Origin: Bacillus licheniformis DSM 13 = ATCC 14580
GTDB taxonomy: Bacteria; Bacillota; Bacilli; Bacillales; Bacillaceae
Length of the DNA stretch: 64,000 nt
NCBI RefSeq assembly: GCF_000011645.1
Contig: NC_006270.3
Span: forward strand, 224,501 to 288,500
Reading direction: 5' to 3'
Part shown: positions 1 to 6,983 of the stretch, one piece after another
Layout: every line of letters begins with the position of its first letter
How positions within the stretch are numbered: the first letter of the stretch is position 1
Position numbers and translations under genes: made by a program
The notes under the pieces: model-generated
The model's input: the letters and a program-made list of their open reading frames with translations, nothing else
Told to the model about the DNA's origin: nothing
The model's database searches: none

Positions 1-17
1 TTTAGGGATGCTTTTTT

Positions 18-473
18 TTAATTTGAAATACTTTTATATTTATTTTCCAAAACGAAATCAATCATTCCAATAATTTTTGTATGGTTCGTTTTTTTTCTAA
101 AGTGTAAAAAGTTTTGTTCTTTGTTTCTTTGAGATTTAGTGATCGTGCCGAACACCCAGATGGAGCTCATGATAAGTAATATCGATAACAAAGCCGGAAA
201 ATAACCTTTTGAAACGTCGGGTAAAATGGAATTGGCTTGACCCGAACATACAGTAGTTACAATGGAGGCGAATATGGAACTGGCGAGCGAAGCTTTGATC
301 ACGTGGCTGATTTTTAGCGTAGGACCTGAAAAATAAACTTTCAGCCGGTTTAACGTGGATAAATCTTGTTTTTCGAGGTATGCCATCAGCTCTTCATCGT
401 TTTCAGCTTTCGATAACAATAGAGTTTCAGCGGTTTGTTTTGTTTCTTCGAATAGTTGTTTGTCTGTTTGCAT
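18..473 (-). CDS. Small membrane protein, first of three tandem paralogues (family not recognised)
   Basis: A 151-residue protein starting at ATG 473, with AAGGAGA about eight bases upstream. The first 60 residues are charged and helical (starts MQTDKQLFEETKQTAE). Two hydrophobic stretches follow, at about residues 58-80 and 92-112, then a basic tail ending in an IIGMIDFVLE motif. The same layout and the IxGMIDFxL motif recur in the next gene upstream, so the two are tandem duplicates; a third degraded copy lies beyond. Stop codons lie close to terminator-like hairpins. I cannot assign a function. Tandem small two-helix membrane proteins are often immunity or stress proteins, but no toxin gene is visible next to them here. 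Confidence 0.7.
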   Translation of the reverse strand: MQTDKQLFEETKQTAETLLLSKAENDEELMAYLEKQDLSTLNRLKVYFSGPTLKISHVIKASLASSIFASIVTTVCSGQANSILPDVSKGYFPALLSILLIMSSIWVFGTITKSQRNKEQNFLHFRKKTNHTKIIGMIDFVLENKYKSISN

Positions 474-514
474 GTCTTGGTCTCCTTCTTATTTAGTTTG
501 AATGATAGAGAATC

Positions 515-542
515 AAAGCAGAGGTGAATGTTCCTCTGCTTT
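515..542 (-). terminator. Hairpin between paralogues 1 and 2
   Basis: A perfect 10-bp stem (AAAGCAGAGG / CCTCTGCTTT) with an 8-base loop sits directly after the stop codon of the 543-989 gene and before the start of the 18-473 gene. On the minus strand it is followed by TTTGATT, a weak U-tract, so it is probably a partial terminator. Confidence 0.55.
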
Positions 543-989
543 CTAATTGAATTCCTTTTTAAAGCGTTCATCTAAAATGAAATCAATCATACCCGTGATT
601 CTGGAATATTCCGCTCTTTTTTGGAAGTGCAGGATTGTTTGCATCGGTCCTTTTCGCGAGGAGATCAGCATCTTGACGATCCAAAGAAAAGAGAAGATCA
701 GATAGAACATGAAGAAGAATGAAAATAGCCTTGAAAGACCATGGTTGAGGGAGGAGATCTGACCAGATAAAAAGGCCGCCATAATGACAGCAGTCATACT
801 GCTAAAAAAAATCCCTTTAATCAAATACGTTAATGTAAAACTTGGATTTGAAAAATAGATTTTTAGCTGATTTAATGTAACAGATTCTTGATTTGCAAGG
901 TATGTAAGCAGCTCTTCGTCACTTTTGTGAGACTCAAGAAGTTTGGCTGTATGTTCAGCTTTTTGAAATAATTGTTTTTCGTTTCTCAT
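543..989 (-). CDS. Small membrane protein, second tandem paralogue
   Basis: A 148-residue protein. I chose ATG 989 (MRNEKQLFQKAEHT) because AGGAGTG lies eight to ten bases upstream; longer in-frame starts lack such a site. The plan matches the neighbour: a charged N-terminus with the DEELLTYLANQ / DEELMAYLEKQ correspondence, two hydrophobic segments (about 70-92 and 97-115), and a C-terminal ITGMIDFILDERF motif. It is transcribed with the 18-473 gene toward the window's left edge. Function is unknown. Divergence between the copies is high enough that the duplication is not recent. Confidence 0.7.
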   Translation of the reverse strand: MRNEKQLFQKAEHTAKLLESHKSDEELLTYLANQESVTLNQLKIYFSNPSFTLTYLIKGIFFSSMTAVIMAAFLSGQISSLNHGLSRLFSFFFMFYLIFSFLWIVKMLISSRKGPMQTILHFQKRAEYSRITGMIDFILDERFKKEFN

Positions 990-1025
990 TGGATTGTCAC
1001 TCCTATTCATAAAAAACATGAGATT

Positions 1026-1377
1026 TTATTGGTTCGGTATATTTTTTAATGCCTTTTTGTATTTTTGTTGTAAAACATAATCAATCATTTTTACGATACG
1101 TGCAAACTCGGCTTTCTTGGAAAAGTGTGTAATGAATTGAATCGGCTTTTTTTTCAGGATGACAAGCTGTCTAAGCACCCAGAATAAACACCCCGTAAAT
1201 ATGACAGCTAATATTATAATGGAGATGCCGGAAATGAAAGGGAATATCGAATCTGCTTGACCAGAAAGAATTGCAGTTATGAACGAAGCCAATATTATAC
1301 TGAAAAATGCTGCACTAAGTTTTAAGGGTTTTGGCTGTTTTCTGCGTTTCAATGAATACTTGTTTGTCTGTGTTCAA
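1026..1377 (-). pseudogene. Third paralogue, internally deleted and frameshifted
   Basis: From a TTG at 1377 preceded by GGAGG, translation gives LNTDKQVFIETQKTAKTL, clearly the N-terminus of this family, then hits a stop two codons later. The family's membrane and C-terminal part (AAFFSIILASFITAILSGQ through IVKMIDYVLQQKYKK) continues at once in another frame. The locus is 104 bases shorter than the 18-473 gene, which is not a multiple of three. The missing block corresponds to the charged segment with DEELMAYLEKQ. A 108-residue product from an internal TTG is possible but would lack the cytoplasmic domain. This is a real deletion, not a one-base reading error. Confidence 0.75.
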
Positions 1378-1412
1378 TGTTAATGCCTCCACGATACTTG
1401 ATATATATTAAA

Positions 1413-1461
1413 GATTAGAAAAACTGCATAAATATATTATATTATGTATTTATGCAGTTTT
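1413..1461 (-). terminator. AT-rich intrinsic terminator
   Basis: The arms AAAACTGCATAAATA (1420-1434) and TATTTATGCAGTTTT (1447-1461) are perfect 15-base complements around a 12-base loop. On the minus strand the stem runs into TTTTTCTAATC. It would end a minus-strand transcript arriving from 1465-1630, upstream of the paralogue operon. Confidence 0.7.
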
Positions 1462-1487
1462 CATTAAATAAGGAAATTAATGAGATA

Positions 1488-1595
1488 TTAGTTCGCCAAA
1501 TATTGCAAATAACACAGCAGACAACGCCGTGCCAATAGCGATTTCAGCACGCTATTACAACAGCTGCATCCCCGATTGTTCTTCTTTTCTTTCAT
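1488..1595 (-). other. Possible small transcript or 35-residue peptide between two terminators
   Basis: This lies in the roughly 300-base stretch without a clear gene (1378-1690). On the minus strand a Cys-rich 35-codon frame (starts MKEKKNNRGCSCCNS) ends just before the 1413-1461 terminator. Another frame of the same strand reads EIAIGTALSAVLFAIFGELI before a stop, a hydrophobic peptide-like segment. Neither frame has a good ribosome site. A weak promoter (TTGAGA, 16 bases, TAATGA) lies just upstream. It could be a small RNA, a decayed peptide gene or nothing. I cannot identify it. Confidence 0.25.
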
Positions 1596-1630
1596 TATGC
1601 TTTCACTAATAGATCTCAAACATATGACAT

Positions 1631-1685
1631 AAAAAAATACGGAAATTGACTCCTTCACTAAATGAAGCGAAGTCAATTTCCGTAT
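1631..1685 (-). terminator. Intrinsic terminator of the DUF2000 gene
   Basis: On the minus strand the stem ATACGGAAATTGACT pairs perfectly with AGTCAATTTCCGTAT, with an inner TTCAT/ATGAA pairing, and is followed by TTTTTTT. It lies five bases past the DUF2000 stop codon. Confidence 0.8.
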
Positions 1686-1690
1686 CTTGT

Positions 1691-2110
1691 TTATCTCAAC
1701 AGCCCCAAGCTTCCTGTCAGCCGCGCAACTTTTTTCTTATCCCCGCAAATGCCGATTCCAAAATAGCGGTAATCGGAAGCTGCGGTGCTTTGAAATGCCT
1801 CAATATATGCTTCATATGTATGAATGCTTTGCGCTACATCGGTGAAATCAACCGTCAGAATATCGTTGAATTCGTCGGTCAGCAGCTTTTGACTTAATTG
1901 ATGAAGCAGCTCGGCATTGCCTTTTAAAATGGGGATTGGGATTTTGACGATACCTAAATGGTCGATTCCCGAGCCGTCTGTTACAGTTTCTCCAATCAGA
2001 TCGGGTTTGTTTTTGCCGAGGGCCGCCCCCAGGATGGCAGCTGTATTGGCGATTAGCCCGAGCGGCAGGCTTTCATCGATGATCAGTGCGCATTTTGTCT
2101 CTTCCCTCAA
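1691..2110 (-). CDS. DUF2000 family protein
   Basis: This 139-residue protein matches the DUF2000 family in sequence style: an N-terminal ALIIDESLPLGLIANTAAIL segment, a central IPIPIL strand, and a C-terminal YRYFGIGICGDKKKV stretch typical of the peptidyl-tRNA-hydrolase-II-like fold assigned to this family. No biochemical role is established for it. It starts inside the last codons of the EamA transporter gene (ATGA-type overlap at 2107-2110), so the two are translationally coupled and co-transcribed with the AraC-type gene upstream. A strong terminator follows. It is a soluble cytoplasmic protein with no signal peptide. Confidence 0.8.
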   Translation of the reverse strand: MREETKCALIIDESLPLGLIANTAAILGAALGKNKPDLIGETVTDGSGIDHLGIVKIPIPILKGNAELLHQLSQKLLTDEFNDILTVDFTDVAQSIHTYEAYIEAFQSTAASDYRYFGIGICGDKKKVARLTGSLGLLR

Positions 2111-3015
2111 ATTTGTTCCTCCTTCAGCTGCGGTTTTGGTTTTGTTTCAGAAATATAAAGGCCGGCCAATGTGAGCGCTCCTCCGCAAAAAGCAACCCAT
2201 GTCAGTTTTTCTTGCAGAATGATAACGGATGCCGCAATAGTGATGACGGGCACCATATAGATATAAGCGCTCGTTTTTACCGCTCCAAGCACACCGACCG
2301 ACCAGTTCCATGTCACAAAGCAAAGCGCAGATGCGCCCGCGCCTAAGAATAGGATGTTCAACCAATTGACGGGGGAGGAAAAAGGGCTTGCGTCGAAGCG
2401 GAAATCAAACAGGAACAGAGCGGGAACCATGAATAGCAAACCGTACAGAAAGATCCGCTGTGTGCATTGGATTGTATGGTAACCGAATGTGCTGATTTTT
2501 TTCATCAAAATCGCATATGCCGCCCAGACGAATGCGGAGGCAGCAGCGAGAATGTCGCCGAGCGGATTCAATTTAAGCATCATTTGTCCATTAAAGAAAA
2601 TGAGCGCAAGTCCAGTGAAAGCGGCGGCGAACCCAATGAAAAAGCGGGGCTCCAGCTTTTCGCCCGAAAGGAGAAAATGCGCCAATACCGCGGTGATCAT
2701 CGGAATAACCGCGACGATCATGCCGGCGTTTGAGGCGTAGGTAAGAGTAAGCGCGATGTTTTCCAACAGAAAGTAAAGCGTCACTCCGCATAAACCTGCT
2801 CCCGCAAACAGCGCTTCTTGCCTCCAGCTCCGGAAAGTCAGCACATGCGGATGCACCATGATCAGCACAATCAACCCGATGAGAAAACGGTAAAACAATA
2901 TATCTACGGGCGGGAAATCCTCGAGCAGCACCTTTGTTGAGACAAAAGTAGTACCCCAGATGATGATCGTGATCACAGCTGCGAGGTGTCCGGCGGTTTC
3001 GCGTCTTGTCTTCAT
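2107..3015 (-). CDS. EamA/DMT-family membrane transporter
   Basis: The 302-residue protein has ten predicted membrane helices in two EamA repeats (about residues 12-140 and 155-295). The N-terminal repeat has the typical IIWGTTFVSTKVLL motif, and the second carries FVWAAYAILMKK. The family exports small metabolites or amino acids; the substrate cannot be read from sequence. Its ATG overlaps the stop of the AraC-type gene by four bases, and its own stop overlaps the DUF2000 start. The operon therefore reads regulator, transporter, DUF2000. The frameshifted regulator upstream may leave it unregulated or poorly expressed. Confidence 0.85.
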   Translation of the reverse strand: MKTRRETAGHLAAVITIIIWGTTFVSTKVLLEDFPPVDILFYRFLIGLIVLIMVHPHVLTFRSWRQEALFAGAGLCGVTLYFLLENIALTLTYASNAGMIVAVIPMITAVLAHFLLSGEKLEPRFFIGFAAAFTGLALIFFNGQMMLKLNPLGDILAAASAFVWAAYAILMKKISTFGYHTIQCTQRIFLYGLLFMVPALFLFDFRFDASPFSSPVNWLNILFLGAGASALCFVTWNWSVGVLGAVKTSAYIYMVPVITIAASVIILQEKLTWVAFCGGALTLAGLYISETKPKPQLKEEQI

Positions 3016-3807
3016 CCTTTGATCTCCTGCCTGTCATATTCAAAAATTTTCATATATTGTTTCGGCGTCAGCCCGACCTGCCGCTTGAAAAATTTCGTCA
3101 TATGGCTCTGATCACTGAAGCCTGTTTGGAAAGCCGCATCGATTGGTTTTACGCCTTCTTCCAACAGCTTCTTCGCATGATTGATACGAACGGTTTCCAA
3201 GTAGCTGTAGGGGGAAATTCCTTTCTGCTTCGTAAACGACCGCAGGAGGTGATACTTGCTCCAGCCTGTCAGCCTGCTTAAATGTTCAAGCGTAATGTTT
3301 TCCTGGTAATGGGATTCCAAATAACTGCACACCGCTTTGACTTCGTCGGACGGTTCAGGTGCATTTTCAAGAAACGTGACAAAGCTCCTCTTTTTTCAAG
3401 GCTTTTTCTTTTTGCAATATTTGAATGTGTAGCTCCTTCAAGCTGGCGTTCAGCTCATGGCGGAACAAGACATTCTCCGTGAAATATGGGAGGCTGTCGG
3501 CCCCAGTGATCTCCTTCACAAATCCTCTCATAACATCAGGCATCACGTTAATGCAGCGGTAATCGAGCGCCTTTCCGTCAATCTGCTCGCAACTGTGCGT
3601 GTCATAAGGATTGAAAAGCACGAGAGCGCCTTGATTAATGATGTATTCTTCTCCCTTGCAAAGCAAATAGCGCTGCCCCTTCTCAATAAAACCAATCACA
3701 AAATACTCGTGGAAGTGATTCGGAAACTTCTGGATAATGCCTTTAAAGCGGTAGGCTTCAACATTTAGATCAGGGTCGAGGAAAAGCGTGCGGGTTTCAT
3801 TTCGCAT
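3012..3807 (-). pseudogene. AraC-family transcriptional regulator with a one-base frameshift
   Basis: The start ATG 3807 has AAGGAGG six bases upstream. The N-terminal cupin-like arm (HFHEYFVIGFIEKG, YLLCKGEEYIINQGALVLFNP) reads in one frame to a stop at 3367. The C-terminal double helix-turn-helix (LSRLTGWSKYHLLRSFTKQK and AAFQTGFSDQSHMTKFFKRQ) reads in another. The frames are joined if the six-A run around 3400 (minus strand, before GAGGAGC) is read as five. The locus is 796 bases, one more than a multiple of three. The regulator stop overlaps the EamA start. Either a decayed regulator or a homopolymer sequencing error. Confidence 0.8.
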
Positions 3808-3922
3808 GGCGGGCCTCCTTGGTGTGATGATGTTTAAGTTTATCATGTTTATGGGAGATTTCTTGTATGATGTTGCTTAATGAAAAAAAGGATACAATGG
3901 AAGAAAAAAAGAGGTACTGAAA

Positions 3923-4336
3923 GTGAAAAAGAAATGGATTGCATCAATTGCCTTCACGATGATGCTGGGCATCGGAATCACGATTTACTGTCTGTTTTTT
4001 GAACATAGCAAACTGAGCGAACTGACTTCAGACGGGGAATGGGAGCTCTCGTATTCTAAAGAAAGGGGAGATCAATATTGGAATGGCTATGTTTCGAAGA
4101 AAACGAGTGAAGATGCGGAGTTAAAGAGAGTCGTGTTTTTTGTGAATGGAAAAGAGACGGTTGATTACGAAAAGGATGAGCAAGAGGAAGGCGGAACACA
4201 TTCTGATATAGTCAATGTTGTCTGGTTAGGTGATGCCCCAGAAAAAAGTGAGCAATTTGAAGCTGTCGTGGAAAGGAACCAGAATGGTGAATATCATAAG
4301 GAGAGGATTAAACTGACAGCAAAAAACGGGTTATAA
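3923..4336 (+). CDS. Hypothetical membrane-anchored extracytoplasmic protein
   Basis: This 137-residue protein starts at GTG 3923 with AGAGGT upstream. The basic MKKK is followed by one hydrophobic segment (about residues 6-25, IASIAFTMMLGIGITIYCLFF) with no cysteine lipobox, so it is probably an N-terminal anchor or uncleaved signal. The remaining 110 residues are hydrophilic and rich in Glu and Lys, with alternating beta-type segments (WELSYSKERGDQYWNGYV, KRVVFFVNGKETVDY). I do not recognise the family. It stands alone between divergent units, followed by the palindromic XRE promoter. Confidence 0.6.
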   Translation: MKKKWIASIAFTMMLGIGITIYCLFFEHSKLSELTSDGEWELSYSKERGDQYWNGYVSKKTSEDAELKRVVFFVNGKETVDYEKDEQEEGGTHSDIVNVVWLGDAPEKSEQFEAVVERNQNGEYHKERIKLTAKNGL

Positions 4337-4339
4337 AGA

Positions 4340-4388
4340 TTGAACCATTGTAACTTTTGGTGTAAAATTACACTAAAAGTTACAATGG
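4340..4388 (+). promoter_or_regulatory. Promoter and long palindromic operator of the XRE gene
   Basis: TTGAAC (4340-4345) and TAAAAT (4363-4368) are 17 bases apart. A 21-base arm at 4345-4365 is repeated in inverted form at 4368-4388 with a single mismatch and a 2-base gap; each arm contains ATTGTAACTTTT. The palindrome covers the -10 region and the likely start site and ends at the ribosome-binding GGAGG. Repression by the downstream XRE protein is the simplest reading, but the same sequence could form an RNA hairpin. Confidence 0.65.
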
Positions 4389-4397
4389 AGGTTCTCC

Positions 4398-4865
4398 ATG
4401 GATAAAGAATACATAACCGAACTGATCTCATCCAAATTAAGATTAATCCGGGCGGAAAGCGGCTATACGCAGGAGAAAATGGCGAACGTGCTCGGGATGT
4501 CGAAGAAAACGCTCGTGCAAATCGAAAAGGGCAGGTCGGCTGCGGGCTGGGCGCATGTTGTCGCGGTATGCGCGCTTTTTCGGAACAGTGAAGTGCTGCA
4601 GGCCGTCCTCGGGGATGAGCCCCTTGAGGTGGTGGAGACTGTTGCTCACCGAAGCATCGACAGACCAAAAGGGAAGACGCTTGGCGGAAAGGTGTGGTGG
4701 CGGGACATTGAGAAAAAAGGAGAGTTTCGCCTTCAGCAAAACTTGATTTCTCACCATTACCGCATCTTGGATTCGTATGACGACCTATGGTTCAGCACGT
4801 TTGAAAAGCAGGATGCAGTTGCGCGTTTGGACGAGCTGTTAAATGAGCAGGACGGGGTGGAATGA
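4398..4865 (+). CDS. XRE-family transcriptional regulator
   Basis: A 155-residue protein with an N-terminal helix-turn-helix (about residues 10-60): LRLIRAESGYTQEKMANVLG then MSKKTLVQIEKGRS. The C-terminal 95 residues include KVWWRDIEKKGEFRLQQN and HYRILDSYDDLWFSTF and form a domain I do not recognise, perhaps ligand binding or dimerisation. ATG 4398 has GGAGG close upstream. The palindrome over its promoter suggests autoregulation. A 26-codon open frame overlaps its stop, as if a co-expressed partner gene had been lost or is very short. Confidence 0.8.
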   Translation: MDKEYITELISSKLRLIRAESGYTQEKMANVLGMSKKTLVQIEKGRSAAGWAHVVAVCALFRNSEVLQAVLGDEPLEVVETVAHRSIDRPKGKTLGGKVWWRDIEKKGEFRLQQNLISHHYRILDSYDDLWFSTFEKQDAVARLDELLNEQDGVE

Positions 4866-4942
4866 TGAAAAAGATAGCAGAGGCATCAAAATCCTCTGAA
4901 TTGGCTGGTCTTGATCCCCGCAAGACAAGACACGGGGAATAA
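4862..4942 (+). other. 26-codon open frame overlapping the XRE stop, possible gene remnant
   Basis: An ATGATG start overlaps the XRE stop codon and encodes 26 residues (starts MMKKIAEASKSSE, ends RKTRHGE). The start overlap is typical of coupled genes, and XRE regulators of this size are often followed by a membrane or effector gene. The frame stops before any recognisable domain. A weak stem (AGACACG/CGTGTCT) follows. It may be a remnant or non-coding. Confidence 0.25.
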
Positions 4943-4999
4943 CACTGCGTGTCTCATCTGGGGAATCGGACGTGAGAACAGTTTTCGCCCGCCTTATTC

Positions 5000-5659
5000 T
5001 CACTCCAGCACATCATCAAGCAGCTTCCACATCAGCTCCCTCCGGTTTCCTGCGCCCGTCTTCAAAAAAAACGATTTCAAGTGGTCTTGAACAGTGTAAG
5101 CCGATATATGCAATTCGTCTCCGATGGCTTTTGTTGATAGTCCGCGGATGACCCGGTAAGCGATGTCTTTTTCCCGGTCGGACAGGCTGTAGGCTTCCGC
5201 TATCAGCGGAATGGTTTCTGCGGGTGAAGCAGGCTCAAATGAAACGGCGATCTGGCCTGACGGTCCAAATCCGTCTAAACGGCTCGCTTTAATGGATAGG
5301 CAGGAATGGCCTGGAATCGAGATGACCGTTTTTGCCGGAGCTGTAGTTTCAGCCGCTGCGCGCGTGCAGACGGCTCGGACGGGTCTCGGCACGGCTTCGC
5401 TGCCGATGCTTTCCCAGCCGCGCAAGATGTTCAGCCAATGGAGGGCCGCTCGATTGCATGACAAGAGCTGCAGGTCTTCCGACAAAATCAGAATGCCTCC
5501 GACATGTTTCATGTGAAACACGTCTTTTTTTGGCAGATGGTGTCTGAATTGCTGAAGATGCCGGCCGATAAGCGGTGCAAGAGAAGCGAGCAGGCTCTGA
5601 TCCTTTTCTGTAAACACCGGCTGTCCACTTTTCCTCAGGCAGTGTGAGGTGTATCCCAA
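5000..5659 (-). pseudogene. LuxR-family regulator, 5' end missing
   Basis: The C-terminus is a clear LuxR/GerE helix-turn-helix (YSLSDREKDIAYRVIRGLS then TKAIGDELHISAYTVQDHLK). The region before it resembles the end of a GAF-type sensor domain (GQPVFTEKDQSLLASLAPLI). The frame stays open upstream to about 5700 (reading VKRYHKPLSKGQCLGYTSH) without a good start and meets a stop under the promoter of the divergent dehydrogenase gene. Full-length relatives are roughly 150 residues longer, so the 5' part appears deleted. A TTG at 5659 with AAGGGG upstream could still allow a short product. There is no partner gene on this strand. Confidence 0.65.
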
Positions 5660-5755
5660 GCACTGCCCCTTGCTGAGCGGTTTGTGATATCGTTTGACAT
5701 CTTGTTAGAAAGTGAGATGATAAATATTAGAAAAGAATAGAAGGAGTGGGGAAAT

Positions 5756-6811
5756 ATGCAGCCTGAAGATATTGTCAGAAGCGGTCCAAACCAATACGTT
5801 TGCAGAGAGGGGATCGTGAAAGAACTGCCGTCATTTGCGAATGCATTCGAACGTCCTGTCATCATTTCAGGGGTTAAATCGTTTAAAGCTTTTACACGTT
5901 ATACGACACCTCCAGCCGATTGGAAAGTCGTTCAGCATACGGGCTGCAGTTCCCTAAATAAGATTAAAAAAGCAGCAGAGGAAGCAGAATCAGCAGACGT
6001 CATCATAGGAATAGGCGGGGGAACCGTCTTAGATACAGCGAAGGCAGCCGCCGATTTGCTGAACATTGAAGTCATGACGATTCCGACGATCCCGGGAACA
6101 TGTGCGGCAAGCACGCCGTTAAGCGTCATCTATGACGATGAAGGTAACTTTTCGGGCGTCCAATATCAGAAGCGCTCCAGCTATTTGACACTGGTCGATC
6201 CGCTGCTGCTTCTCTCTTCACCGGTCGCTTATGTGAAAAGCGGAATCGGCGATACGCTTGCGAAATGGTATGAGGCAGAAGCGATCATCAGAAATACGGC
6301 CGATTCGCTTTCTATCATGGTTCAGACAGGGCTGAGGCAGTCTGTCTATATTCGGGATATTTTGTTGACAGAAAGCCTGAAAGCCATAGAGAGCCTTGAA
6401 AAAGGCGAATCCTCCCCAGCTTTCACAAATGTCCTCGAAGCGGTCATTGCGCTGGCAGGCACAGTAGGCGGATATGCGGGCCGCTACGGCAGAATGGCCG
6501 GGGCCCATGCCATTCACAACGGCTTGACGTTCATCCCCGAAACCCATCGTGTGCTGCACGGCCAAAAGGTAGCCTACGGGATACTGGTGCAGCTTGCTTT
6601 AGAAGGGCGGACAGATGAAATAGCCGAACTGATTCCCTTTTATGAAGGGCTCGGTTTTCCGAGAAGACTTAGCGATTTGGGCATTTTAGAAAATATTGAA
6701 GCGGCCAAACGGATCATCGCCGCCCATGCCGCGCGTCCGGATGAATCTTTATGTTTGATGGGATCTTTTCATGAAGCGGATGTGATTGCGGCGATAGAGT
6801 CGCTTGAATAA
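5756..6811 (+). CDS. Iron-containing alcohol dehydrogenase family protein (glycerol-dehydrogenase type)
   Basis: This 351-residue protein has the group III (Fe-ADH / glycerol dehydrogenase) layout. The N-terminal Rossmann-like half has the dinucleotide loop IIGIGGGTVLDTAKAAADLL at about residues 82-100, followed by IPTIPGTCAASTPLSVIYD. The metal-binding half has Asp in GIGDTLAKWYEA, His in GAHAIHNGLT and His in HRVLHGQKVAYG, the expected three-ligand set. It probably oxidises or reduces a polyol or polyol phosphate with NAD(P); the exact substrate is not readable. ATG 5756 has AAGGAGTGG upstream. Monocistronic, ended by the terminator at 6820. Confidence 0.8.
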   Translation: MQPEDIVRSGPNQYVCREGIVKELPSFANAFERPVIISGVKSFKAFTRYTTPPADWKVVQHTGCSSLNKIKKAAEEAESADVIIGIGGGTVLDTAKAAADLLNIEVMTIPTIPGTCAASTPLSVIYDDEGNFSGVQYQKRSSYLTLVDPLLLLSSPVAYVKSGIGDTLAKWYEAEAIIRNTADSLSIMVQTGLRQSVYIRDILLTESLKAIESLEKGESSPAFTNVLEAVIALAGTVGGYAGRYGRMAGAHAIHNGLTFIPETHRVLHGQKVAYGILVQLALEGRTDEIAELIPFYEGLGFPRRLSDLGILENIEAAKRIIAAHAARPDESLCLMGSFHEADVIAAIESLE

Positions 6812-6819
6812 ACCCGGTT

Positions 6820-6861
6820 TTATACGCCTTTGAACTATTCAAAGGCGTATTTTATTTTTAG
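6820..6861 (+). terminator. Intrinsic terminator after the dehydrogenase
   Basis: The stem ATACGCCTTTGA / TCAAAGGCGTAT (small loop) is followed by TTTATTTTTA, nine bases past the stop codon at 6811. Confidence 0.85.
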
Positions 6862-6983
6862 CGACTTCTTGAGAAAAAAACCACTCTTGTAAACAAGGTC
6901 TTTATCACTATATTTTTGTAAAAAAGTATCAGCTGCCGCCGATATAAATAAAAACTACTTTGTTTGGAAGAAGGGGGAGCAAT

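Noticed and set aside
1..17. Possible half of a terminator at the left edge
   Set aside because: Only one arm (GGATGC plus T-run) is inside the window, so pairing cannot be checked.
2467..2740. Open frames on the plus strand inside the EamA gene
   Set aside because: Shadows of the minus-strand transporter; no ribosome sites or recognisable domains.
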